Shown: piece by piece, positions 1 to 9,825 of the stretch
Numbering within the stretch: position 1 is the stretch's first letter
Layout of the letters: every line of letters begins with the position of its first letter
Origin: Anaspis maculata
Taxonomy: Eukaryota > Arthropoda > Insecta > Coleoptera > Scraptiidae
Assembly: GCA_949128115.1 (NCBI GenBank)
Contig: OX421963.1
Coordinates: 78,983,635 to 79,047,634, forward strand
Length of the DNA stretch: 64,000 nucleotides
Direction: 5' to 3'
Position numbers and translations under genes: made by a program
Notes under the pieces: generated by a model
Told to the model about the DNA's origin: nothing
Seen by the model: only the letters and a program-made list of their open reading frames with translations
Databases searched by the model: none

Positions 1-32
1 AAAAAGAGAAACGACTTGTTGAATTTTCTGCA

Positions 33-370
33 TGGGGATATCGAGAGTTTGGTCAGGAATTGTCAGAGCTGTGGAATCTTTCAGGAAAAAGATGATAACG
101 TTGCTGGTTCCAGTTGGGACAAAGTTCAAAGTTATGGAAGAGCGTGCACATCGCTTTTTTGTAAAAGTTCAACAAGTATTTCTTGATCATCGTGGATCAC
201 TGCTAGCTTCTTAAGATTCATTTATATCTATCAGGTGAGTTTTACAAATCCATTTGAGACCGCGCTCGAGACTACCAAGAAGTTGCTCATGTGTTTCCGA
301 TCGTTGGAGTGCCAGACGAGTTGGTGAGTCACAATGGTCCACCATTTGATAGGGTATAGGAAATCGGATG
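33..370 (+). pseudogene. Decayed Ty3/Gypsy integrase fragment
   Basis: Read directly in forward frames, the segment shows a degraded integrase. A zinc-binding CxxC pair (NCQSC) falls near 82-96, in the phrase DIESLVRNCQSC, which matches the end of the HHCC domain of Gypsy integrases. After a frame change come pieces of the catalytic core: HIDF-like, YFLIIVD near 180-205, and FPIVGVPDELVSHNGPPFD near 285-350, where the usual DNG is HNG. At least two frameshifts and in-frame stops break it, so it is not functional. Weak similarity may continue to about 640. No LTR is visible beside it and the window edge cuts off the upstream part. It is a different and more decayed copy than the minus-strand Gypsy pol at 4024-5629. 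The assignment rests on motif recognition only. Confidence 0.7.
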
Positions 371-3300
371 AGATAATAAGAACGGGTTGAAGAGTACCTG
401 GAACAACGTGGAATGCGAACGTTAGGTAGGTACGGAAATTCTGATTGAAAGAGAGCTTGGCTGGACTCAGGCGAAGAGAGAAGCAACTGATCGAGGACAA
501 TGACGAAAGATATCATGCACCGTATTGGTAGAAGAGAACGGCGAAGCGATAGCATCCAAAGAACCTGAAATGCTTCTGAAGAACGTTTACCTACAACCAC
601 AACCAAGAAACACGATCCCATAGAATATCGCAAAGAATCCAACAAATCTGAAGGAATGACGACTGACTAACTTGTTCTGAATTTTGCTCTGGTATAACAG
701 AGAACAGCCACCTCGAGTGTTCAATATCTAGAGGACCGTACCTAACTCATCTCGGGTTCAGAAAAGGTCAAGCTAAATCTCCCAGATTAAAGTGAGCAAG
801 TATACTGCAAAGTTTTAACGGGGCGTCTATACTTACCCACACAATGTACTTGTGCATAGCAAGATCAGTTACGCAACTCCTCGAAAATCTACAGGAAGCC
901 GAATCTTCCAGAGTTCGGTCGCCTGTATTCTCAAGAATTATTAGTGCTCATGTTCACTGCTTGAGTGTAGTGAAAAGCGGATAGAAAAAGTCGTAGCCTC
1001 GGAAGCGAAATCTCATCCTTGAGTTTTCTTGTAAAGAGGAGCAAATATTTCATGAGCTGAACGAACCGAAAAATTTGGCCAAAACTCTTCCGGAAAAAAT
1101 GCGGCAAAGTTTCGAACTAAATCGAAAGCTGATGTTGTGATGAAACCGCACGGCCGGCGACGAGGGCGCCATGCGGTCTCCGGCGTCGCGACGCGCACAC
1201 ATACACACACGCTGATGCCGGAACGACGGCGGCGGCGGCCGTCTCCCCCCCCCCCTCATTCGGTCTCCATGGCAACGACGCCGGTGTTTATTGGCGATAT
1301 CACAGTTTGTTAAGGCAAACAGCTGCCGGTGACAGCTTTAGTTCCCAACAACATTACCATTCCCGGGTGCTGCTGCCGCTATGCAAAAACCTCGCCGCCG
1401 CCACTGTCGGCCGCCTCCAGGACCAGCTCGGCAAAACATGCTATTGTTGTGTATGGAGAGGTAGGGCTGCTAGCTGGCTGCCGGAGCGCGCACACCCAAT
1501 TTGTCCGCGATCTTTTTGCATTTAGGTGCGGGTGTTATTATGGAGGTGGAGCACAGGTGAACAATGTGCTGGGTGAGCACGCCACGCTAAACCTCTGGAA
1601 GTTACTGACCTATCCCGAACAAACAGAATAGACCCCCAATATCCGCGCAAATATTTAACGTTTGGAATTGCTTGCAGGCAGGTATCGGCGAGCCCGAGAC
1701 CAGGGCGTAAAGTTTGAATCTCGGTTTAAATAATACAACCAACAAAGCAGATTTCACGGAAGCGTAAATGTTTTGCGTGAATATTCTTTCAGAACATCTT
1801 GTCCATATTTTGACCAGAACGTTCCTGGGAAGAGGGTAGGGTAAAATAATTTTCCATCAAGATTACTAATTTTTCGGATCAAACATTCGAAAATGCAGTA
1901 AAAAGTTATAGGAAGAGAGTAAGTACTACTTAGTCCTATCTTATGTGGCAATACCGTGACATGTGAGATGCTTCTAGTTGGCGTCGCTGAGCCTCTCCTG
2001 TTCGAGTATTCCTTCACTCTGCCCTGACCTCATCTGCCTTGAAGCGGCGAGCCCGGTGATTTTAGCATTGCGCCGAGTTACCTTGCGAAAAACTGGGTAT
2101 TGATGCTAGTGGAGTCTGTAGGCCAGAGCTTTTCTCTTCCAGCAAGGTCCCTGAAGATGCAAGTACGTAGGGATCAAGTCGTTAGTACTGGTGTGAGTAC
2201 CTACTTATGAGGGTCGTTTGGGACGGGGGTCTAGAAATAGGGGTATATAGGGTATAGGGGAGCAAAAGGCATAATGTCTGAGTCGTAATGTTCAAGTAGG
2301 TATGGAGGTCGTCTGAGTCGAAGACATGAATAATTCCGGGCTTTGATTTTTCCGTACTACGTTTCCTCCTGCTATATTCTTTCTGGAACCATATTTTCAG
2401 GACACAGATAATCTGTTCACATGTGAAGTTGCTAGACAACCAGGCCTGTGATTTGGTGTCACCTAGGCAACATTGCATGAGGAGCTATTCCCCGGTTCCG
2501 AAAATACGACTCATGCTGCGTTCTTTTCCGCGATGTCCATTCCGTGCTGTTTTATCCTGCTTTGTTTTTTCCATGGTGTTTTTCCTTACTACTTTTGTTT
2601 TTTCCCGCGATGTTTTTGTTAGATCCGGATATGGTACTTCTTGAAGGTGATTTCAACTCTAAAGTTGGCAAGAGGGAAAGATATTCAAAAAAAACGCAAT
2701 AAAAGGTTGCTACGGCTAGCTCAAGGTCCGGATGATGACCGAAAACAAAATTAAATAAGGCGCCAGCAAATTTTTAATTTAAAATGAATTTATTTACAAC
2801 AGAGTACAGGACTATGGTAAAGTAAAATGGATTGGGGGAGTTGCCGCGAACAAAAATTAGCAAAAGCCACGACAATCATAAGCCCAGACAGCCAGAAAAG
2901 TCCAGCCCGAGGTGGTTGCGTCCAGCGTGCGTATGCGAAGGCTGTGTTAGATTTAATGCCGCGATACCCAAAAGGCTATAAGTTTTAAGAGCTCTCAAAA
3001 AATACAGGACCCCCCAAAGCATGCAACACGCGATCAACACGGAAAGAGATAATTCACCGACCTCGTAGTTGAAGATCCGGGACGATGTTCTGTCTGTTCC
3101 TGTTGGCCTTTTTACGTGGAAACAATATCGACAACAAGAAGATGGTACAAGATGATCTTCGTCGCACAGGAGCGGTGGTGCGGTGCGATTTCTATCCAGA
3201 TTTTGCATAGTAATCAGATGGACGATATACGTGCGTGAGTTGAATAACGGATAAAATTAAGAGTAAAGAAAAACCTAGAAGAAGGAAAATTGTTACAGTT

Positions 3301-3692
3301 CGTCTCAAGATTGAATGGAAGATTACTTACCAGTTTTGAACTGTTTTTCTGCATGGATTTTGAAAGTATTTTGTTTCACTGCGACAGGTTATAAAAATCC
3401 CAATAGGGTATTGTTTGCTTCGCCAAACTGATGTGATAGAGAAACGATTTATTGTCGACGTCCGCTAAATCCCAATCAAGGTAAGTAGGTACTTACAAAC
3501 TTTTGCGAGGCGTCGACTTTAACCTTCGCAGAAGGGAAACATTCAAGTGCCGAGAGATTTTATCAAGAACAATTTCTTGCGGAGCAGCAGGAAAAAACTG
3601 ATAAGCAACAAAACATTGACTAAAACTATGGAACTGAAACCATAGACGCCGAATTGAATTAATATTTTGATTGACAATTTTTGAACTGTAAC
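371..3692. other. Non-coding stretch, no gene recognised
   Basis: No open frame here has recognisable protein motifs. Bases 1130-1580 are richer in G+C and CpG than the surroundings and contain an AC microsatellite (about 1193-1212), a CGG run (about 1226-1240) and a C run near 1247-1256. This could be a promoter-like island or repeat debris; nothing decides between them. The part just below 3693 may be the decayed 3' LTR of the minus-strand Gypsy element (see 3694-3713). An AATAAA on the minus strand lies near 2785. The small frames around 1307-1631 and 2876-3208 have no family resemblance and were not called. Confidence 0.4.
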
Positions 3693-3693
3693 A

Positions 3694-3713
3694 ACTCCCC
3701 CCTTCCTTCGAAG
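3694..3713 (-). other. Candidate polypurine tract and 3' LTR edge of Gypsy element G0
   Basis: On the minus strand this is a purine run (AAGGAAGGGGGGAG) about 310 bp after the pol stop at 4024. It is followed by TTGTTACAG, so an LTR could begin TGTTACAG at 3693 and run to lower coordinates. The position and composition fit a Gypsy polypurine tract. The matching 5' LTR is not in the window, so the LTR itself cannot be confirmed. Confidence 0.4.
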
Positions 3714-4023
3714 AAAGAAGCTTCATCAAAAGAACGGAGGTTCTGACGATCAGGATAAGAACAACAACCACAACCACTCTGTACGGCACAAAATTTGAAC
3801 AAAAAAAGAATTAAAAATTCTTTGAGGAAGAATTATACAAAATCACATATCCTTTGAAGAAAGATATCCAAGAGAAAATATGAACATTTTTTGAAGAAGA
3901 ATGGGAGAAAGTAACTTTGGACTCAATAAGGTCAATTACAGAGAATGATACGTTAAAGATCGTTAAAGTCTTCTTTGAACAAATGCTACGAGAAAATGGG
4001 AGAACACAATAATTATACTTGAG

Positions 4024-5629
4024 TCATGGTGGATCAAAGTTGATCACCGGCTTCAAATCTTGAACATGCCAAACACCCTTCCTAATTCCGCTATCGTCCT
4101 CAAGTTCGTAAGTACATGTTCCCGTTTTCCGTTCAACAGTGAAAGGTCCGATAAAGGTAGGAACCAGTTTTGCATTATGATAGTTAACTGCATTTGACAA
4201 ACTTTTGTTTTTCCGCCATACTTGATCACCAATTTGATAAGTCACAGGTCGTCTACGAAGATCATAATGATGACGAGATTTTTCCAGACTAGATTTCAGT
4301 CTAGCCGAGACATCAGCAAACAGTTTCTGAAACCCTACTTGTCTTTTCTTGACTTCGCTTTGCAAATCAGTTGGTTGAGCCTCAGTCACAGGATGTTTGA
4401 AATCCTGACCGGAGGTTTTATGCTCACGACCAAAATTTACATAAAAAGAAGTTTGCTGTATGGTTTCGTGACGAGCTGTACGAATTGCACAAGCAATGGA
4501 TGCAAGTTTTTCATCCCATTTACGATGATCATTTTTGACATATGAAGAAATCATAGTTTTAACAACACGGTTGACTCTTTCAGTTGGATCGGCTCGAGGA
4601 TTATGATTTGCAGTGTGGAAAATTATACATTGGTAATTAGTACAGAGGGTCTGAAAGACATTACTTTTCATTTGGACGCTGTTGTCGCAAATTTGGAATT
4701 GCGGAACACCATAAACAAGGAAGATACCCTCTTCGACACTATTACATAAAGATTTAGCAGTAGCCAAATTGTTTTAAAAGTACCGAAGTGACCGGAAGTT
4801 TCTTTGTCGTGACAGGAAGATAAAATTTGTAGACGATAATCTTTAGGAATAACTAATTTTCAATAATCAGACTCATTAGATAACTCAGGTATTTTATTAC
4901 TTCTACAGTACTTGTAGATATTACCCTGCTCTACGCGATACTGTGGAAAACGATCGAGATTTAGACTGACTTTGTCGCGGAGTTTACGGTACCAATTATC
5001 TTTTGTGTCGGAAAAATTCAGACTAGGAACGGATGCAGAAACGATGTCAAGAACAGGAACAGAACGGGACAACATGTCGGGGACTATATGATCTTTTCCT
5101 TTACGATGTATTATGTGGAATGAGTAGGCTTGGAGACAGAGAGCCCAACGAGATAGTCAACCTTGAGGGTCCTTCAAACTGTTTAGCCACAAAAGACTAT
5201 GGTGATCAGTGATCACAGTGAAAGCAACCCCTTCCAAATATTGACGTAGATGTTCAACAGCCCAGATCACACATAGACACTCACGTTCCGTAGTTGAGTA
5301 ATTTCTCTCTTGTCTTGTTAGTGACCTTGACAAAAAAAAAATCATCAAACTGTTGAACCAAACAAGCACCGAGACCGTAGGCAGAAGCATCGGTCTGCAA
5401 GATGGAAGGACGATCATAGTCGGGACAGGATAATATTGGAGCTGTGACTAGTTTTTCCTTCAAAGTTCGGAAAGCGAGATCGCAGGTTTCATCCTAAGAA
5501 AAGTTGACGTTTTTCCGAGCAAGGTTTGTAAGAAGAGAAGCAACAGAGGAATAATTCGGAACAAATCGCCGGTACCAAGAAGTGGTTCCAAGAAAATGAC
5601 GCAATTGTTCAAGATTTTTAAGAGAAGTA
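4024..5629 (-). pseudogene. Gypsy element G0 pol, 3' part (RNase H and integrase), decayed
   Basis: This is the downstream half of a minus-strand Ty3/Gypsy pol. From the 5629 end come the region just after RT (LRHFLG...WYRRFVPNYSS), then RNase H with its acidic residues in TDAS (about 5400), ERE (about 5283) and TDHHSL (about 5210), then an integrase start (SGHFGTF, about 4800). The zinc-finger cysteines and the first catalytic Asp are missing. The frame resumes at LATAKSLCNSV (about 4767) and continues through ICDNSVQ, the C-terminal integrase and a basic DNA-binding tail, ending in a stop at 4024. One in-frame stop (about 5494) and frameshifts near 5330 and 4770 also occur. The gene is interrupted by G1 at 5630; its upstream part is at 22194-22937. 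The element encodes no usable integrase. Confidence 0.85.
5626..5629. repeat. Target-site duplication AGTA, left side of G1
   Basis: AGTA precedes the TGTGATGG start of the first G1 LTR and recurs at 22194-22197, right after the last G1 LTR. A 4-bp duplication is within the range made by Gypsy-type integrases. With one copy removed, the G0 pol frame is continuous across the junction, an independent confirmation of the boundary. Confidence 0.9.
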
Positions 5630-6274
5630 TGTGATGGAACGCATTTTCAGCGACTTTTTACAAAATTACAAATATGCATTCTAATACTTCGACGCAAGAA
5701 AATCATTTCTATATTAGGAACTAAAGGTAAAACGCGACGGGAATTCAGGTCGAAGACGGGGACTTGATTTTGTGTGCTCTCGTGGGTCAGACGTTCAGAA
5801 GCCGACGTGTGCCGTAATTTACCACAGGTGGGTCAATTTTGCATTATTTCCTAAAATCATACTCTAAATCGCTTTTGGTTCAACTGCATTAGTTTTTGGA
5901 TGATTCAATTTTTGTTTTCACGCATGAAGAGCCGAAGTATGAATTTAAAATCGCATCTTCCTGTTCGGGCGTCAATTTTATTTGTTTCCGGGATAAGAAG
6001 AGAATCGAAAGGGGTTTTCGCGAGTTTTACAGCCCAATTTGAAGCAAGGATGGAGACTCCCTACGTGTCTCGGGTATGTCGCTAATTTTTGGGGGTGTCC
6101 AACGGCCCTGTTGACGCTACCTACGCATTTTTTCCATGGATGATGTCATACTCGTGTTTGGATTGCATTTCTTTCTTCGAGGAGCTACAACACATCGACA
6201 CCTCGCGCGCGAGAATTTTAGAATCTAAAAATAACGCGTTGGGATTTCTTTGTTTCAGCTTCGAGCTTAGTGCG
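5630..6274 (+). repeat. G1 LTR-a, first part (cut by BEL insertion)
   Basis: It begins TGTGATGGAACGC and matches 17989-18633 and 20509-21153 essentially base for base. It stops at GTGCG, where BEL inserted, and resumes at 16113. No coding sequence is recognised; a short frame at 5900-6085 recurs in each LTR only because the LTR is repeated. Confidence 0.92.
6270..6274. repeat. Target-site duplication GTGCG, left side of BEL array
   Basis: GTGCG occurs directly before the BEL LTR start (TGTCTCGG at 6275) and directly after the last BEL LTR (16108-16112). The empty sites in the sister G1 LTRs (18629-18633 and 21149-21153) contain GTGCG once, which proves the insertion boundaries. Confidence 0.95.
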
Positions 6275-6622
6275 TGTCTCGGCCCCGTTCATTGAAAACT
6301 GCATTCGTGTGCATTGAGGGTATGCAACCCAAAATATCCCTGTGTCGTCCAAGTCCTCACCCCCTCACCCCCTGTTCGGTGTGCCTGGAACTTGGCTGTC
6401 AGGCGCAAGCGTAAACGAGCTCCAGCACTTTCTTCGGCCGTCTTCGGCATTCTTCGGCTTTCTTTCCGCTCGTGCCTTTGCCGCTTCGTTCGAAGCGGCG
6501 TTGATTTCCGTACGTCGAGCGGGAAGCCACGCCGTCCTTTTTTTGGTCATCGTTCTCGCGGCCATCTTGTCGTGCCATCGGCGTACATTCGTACTCGACC
6601 AGAAGCCCATCCAAGGCCCATC
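6275..6622 (+). repeat. BEL copy A 5' LTR, truncated
   Basis: Identical as far as compared to the first 348 bp of the full LTR at 8613-8960. At 6623 it jumps directly to sequence equal to 13154 onward inside pol. The shared base at the breakpoint is a single G, so the joint looks like end-joining or a template jump rather than homologous recombination. Confidence 0.93.
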
Positions 6623-8493
6623 GTGCAGCGGTCCTACTTTCCAATCTCGTTGCCTTCACCGTTGCAGCGCTCGCAGGAACCGTACAGTTCGATGCCATAT
6701 TTGCGTGGACCGATTCTACGGTTGTTCTCAGCTGGCTGCGTTCCTCTTCGCACCGCTGGAAAACATTTGTTGCTCACCGTGTTGAGCATATTCAACGGCG
6801 TGTCCCGCCTCAGTGTTGGAGACATGTCTCAACATCGGACAATCCCGCCGACCCAGCTTCGCGCGGATTGTTTCCCGAAGACATGCTTTCGTGCTCCCTC
6901 TGGTGGTCTGGCCCACCTTTTCTGTCATCAGCGGATGACACATGGCCGGATGACAAATTCTCCGTGTCCTCCCCAGACATTGCGTCTGAAGAGCGAAAGC
7001 TCGCTTTGGTCGTGCGTGTGCCGCAGCCGCCGCCGATTGACATCGACGACCTCTTTTTGCGCATATCCTCCTTACGGAAGATTCAGGGCGCTGTCGCCTA
7101 TTTCTATCGGTTCTGCAAATGCAAGTCCGATGAGAAGTTCACAGGACCTCTCTCGGATACAGAACTCCATTTTGCCTTGTTGTACATTGTCAAACATGTA
7201 CAGCAGAAGGTATTTGCCGTCGAAATCGCGTCGTTACGCAACGGCAAACCCTGTTCAAGACCCTTTCGAAAACTTTCACCCTTTCTCGATCGTGACGATG
7301 TTCTCCGCGTCGGCGGACGTTTGAAGCATTGTCATGAGTTGCCATTTGCAACCAGACACCCTGCTCTTCTTCCATCTCGTCACGTCTTGACAGGACTCGT
7401 CATTCGACAAGTTCATTCCCGACATTGCCACCCGGGACTCAACAATACCTGCTATCTCCTGCAGCAAAATTTTTGGATATTGTCCACGCGACGCGCGGTA
7501 CGGCACTATCTTGCATCGTGTTACCGGTGCTTCCGGACTAAGCCGCAAACTTTTTCTCCCACCATGGGCGACCTCCCCTCGGCGCGAATTTCTCAGCTAA
7601 AACCTTTTAGCTGCGTCGGGCTCGACTATGGTGGCCCTTTTCCAATCCTCATGTCACGCGCTCGCGGTGTCAGAACTACGAAGGCGTACATCTGTCTTTT
7701 CGTGTGCTTCGCCACCAAGGCATTGCACGTCGAGGTTGCCTCCGATCTCTCAACAGATGCTTTCCTCGCTGCCTTGCGCAGATTCATTGCCCGGCGCGGT
7801 CGTTGCTCTACCATCTATAGCGACAATGGCACAAACTTTGTCGGAGCTCATAGGCAATTGACGATGTCAATGCAACTCGCCGCGGAATCCGAAGCCATCA
7901 CTTGGCGCTTCATTCCTCCCTCCAGTCCCCACTTTGGCGGGCTGTGGGAAAGCGGCATAAAAGCTGTCAAAACTCATCTATCTCGCGTGATAGGTGATCA
8001 AATACTCACCTTTGAAGAGCTGACCACGTTGGTCACCCAAGTTGAAGCGTTGCTCAACTCACGGCCACTTTCGGAGCTGAGCTCGGATCCAAATGATCTG
8101 TGCCCATTGACGCCTGGTCATTTTTTGACGCTCGAGCCGTTAACGGCCCCACCTGACCCAGATTTGTCCCACCTCAAGATCAGCAGGTTGTCGCGATGGC
8201 AGTTGGTCCAATCCATGCAACAGCGTTTCTGGGCGCGTTGGCGCGACGAATATCTACACACGCTGTACCAACGCGGCAAGTGGCACAAGTCACGTCACCT
8301 TGAATCCGCAGATGTGGGGTCTTTAGTCCTCATCAAGGACGAAAACGCTCCCCCTCTGAAGTGGAGGTTAGGCAGAATTTCAAAACTCTTCCCCGGCAAA
8401 GATGGCATTTGTCGTGTCGCAGATGTCCGTACTCAACGCGACGTTCTGCGACGCCCAATGGTCAAACTTTGTCCCCTCCCTTCAGGACAGTGA
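6623..8493 (+). pseudogene. BEL copy A: 3' fragment of gag-pol (end of RNase H, integrase)
   Basis: It corresponds to residues 1111-1732 of the complete polyprotein at 9826-15024 (offset 6531 bp), with the same stop. It keeps the last RNase H aspartates (WTDST; NPADPASRG), the integrase HHCC domain, the complete core (DYGG, SDNG, LWESG) and the C-terminal DUF5641-type domain. It lacks gag, protease and RT and has no start of its own; the first in-frame Met is at 6868. Three base differences from copy B were seen: G6797 against A13328 (Gln to Arg in A), G7096 against A13627, and C7277 against T13808. At the last two, copy A agrees with the distant minus-strand copy and copy B is the odd one out. 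Confidence 0.9.
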
Positions 8494-8612
8494 GCATTCT
8501 GTGTTTTCACTTCCGTCATTGTTTTCACTATGCTCTTTCTTTTTGTATCATGTTTGATTTCATTAATTTTTGAACTTTGAAAATACCCCGAGTGGTATTT
8601 TGGTGGGGAGTA

Positions 8613-9576
8613 TGTCTCGGCCCCGTTCATTGAAAACTGCATTCGTGTGCATTGAGGGTATGCAACCCAAAATATCCCTGTGTCGTCCAAGTCCTCACCC
8701 CCTCACCCCCTGTTCGGTGTGCCTGGAACTTGGCTGTCAGGCGCAAGCGTAAACGAGCTCCAGCACTTTCTTCGGCCGTCTTCGGCATTCTTCGGCTTTC
8801 TTTCCGCTCGTGCCTTTGCCGCTTCGTTCGAAGCGGCGTTGATTTCCGTACGTCGAGCGGGAAGCCACGCCGTCCTTTTTTTGGTCATCGTTCTCGCGGC
8901 CATCTTGTCGTGCCATCGGCGTACATTCGTACTCGACCAGAAGCCCATCCAAGGCCCATCGCGTCCGATAGTGACTCCTGGAGGAGCTCTGCAGCATCTC
9001 CAAGTCCAGAAAGCGGCAGTTTTCACCGCTTTCACCGGGGAGCGGCTTGGATCAGCCAGCCGCACACAAAGCTCCAGTTTCGGACGGGATCGAGTCGTTC
9101 GTCCGCCATTTTGGTGACGAACACGGGCACTCGTGCATTTCACCAGGAAATCCACCACCAGAACGGCCATCCACCACGACGCCGCCTTCGGACTCCGCCA
9201 GGACGACGCCGCCACCGAATAAGATCCCGTAAGTTCCATATTTTCCATTGTTTTTACCATTTACCGTTTATTCCCGTTTGCCGGGGTGTATGCCTTCAGT
9301 GCAGTTCGTCTCGTTTTCAGGACGCCACTCGGCGCCAGCGAATCTGCCCCCGATCAGAACCACTCGGATTTTTCATTTCATTTAATTCACATTGTTTTTT
9401 TTATTGTTTTGTAATTCTGTCTGTTTGTGTTTTTTTCTTTGTTTTGCATTAAAGTTTTTGATTGTTGTTGTGAATTTTATTTCTGACTGTCGCTTGCTGC
9501 TTTCCTAATCCAAGAGTTATTGTTTTAATGCAGCCTTCATCGGAAGGCTGCCGTCTTTATGTGTACCGCGCTAACA
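8613..9576 (+). repeat. BEL full LTR (shared: 3' of copy A, 5' of copy B)
   Basis: A 964-bp repeat, TG at the start and ACA at the end, matching 15144-16107 without differences as far as I compared. It has an ATTAAA-type polyadenylation signal near 9448. Inside it, GTAAGT at 9229 and a pyrimidine-rich TTTTCAG ending at 9320 bound a 92-nt intron-like segment that is kept in all four full LTRs. Several frames are open for over 180 codons in this GC-rich sequence on both strands. Confidence 0.95.
9229..9320 (+). other. Intron-like segment inside BEL LTR
   Basis: It opens with GTAAGT and closes with TCGTTTTCAG, 92 nt apart. The same 92-nt spacing occurs at 15760-15851 and, on the minus strand, at 48566-48475 and 55098-55007. 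Upstream, one frame is open from 8975 to the donor (84 codons, proline/threonine-rich near its end). Downstream, the phase-compatible frame stays open to a TAA just after 9409. Splicing is inferred from sequence alone. Confidence 0.4.
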
Positions 9577-9583
9577 TATAAAT

Positions 9584-9600
9584 TGGTCCTTCGTAGCCGG
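9584..9600 (+). promoter_or_regulatory. BEL copy B primer-binding site
   Basis: TGGTCCTTCG starts 8 bp after the LTR end and continues TAGCCGG. A PBS is complementary to the 3' end of a tRNA. The first ten bases fit the acceptor end of eukaryotic tRNA-Tyr (CGAAGGACCA), and the rest fits if one extra base is allowed. The tRNA identity is from memory and tentative; the position is firm. The same site occurs on the minus strand at 54741-54725. Confidence 0.65.
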
Positions 9601-9825
9601 ATACAGGCTAAGCATGGTACAGTCAGGAATTTAATTCACCTCACTATTGAAACTTTAAAGTCACGGGTCAAACCCACGTGACACTTGTGCGTTGGTCCAG
9701 CGTGTTGATCAATTCGTTTTTCGCCCGTCTCATTCGCACCTTTTCACCTGGGTTGGGTTCGCCATTCAGGTACGCCAACCTAAGGGTCAGTTGCTTTGTT
9801 TTCATTTTTCTTTGTGTCGTACACA

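Noticed and set aside
1307..1631. GC-rich 72-100 codon frames as a first exon
   Set aside because: Overlapping frames are open only because of base composition; no recognisable protein or splice context.
9796..9825. Upstream Met at 9796 as gag-pol start
   Set aside because: It adds ten hydrophobic residues not resembling Gag; the ATG at 9826 is the better start.
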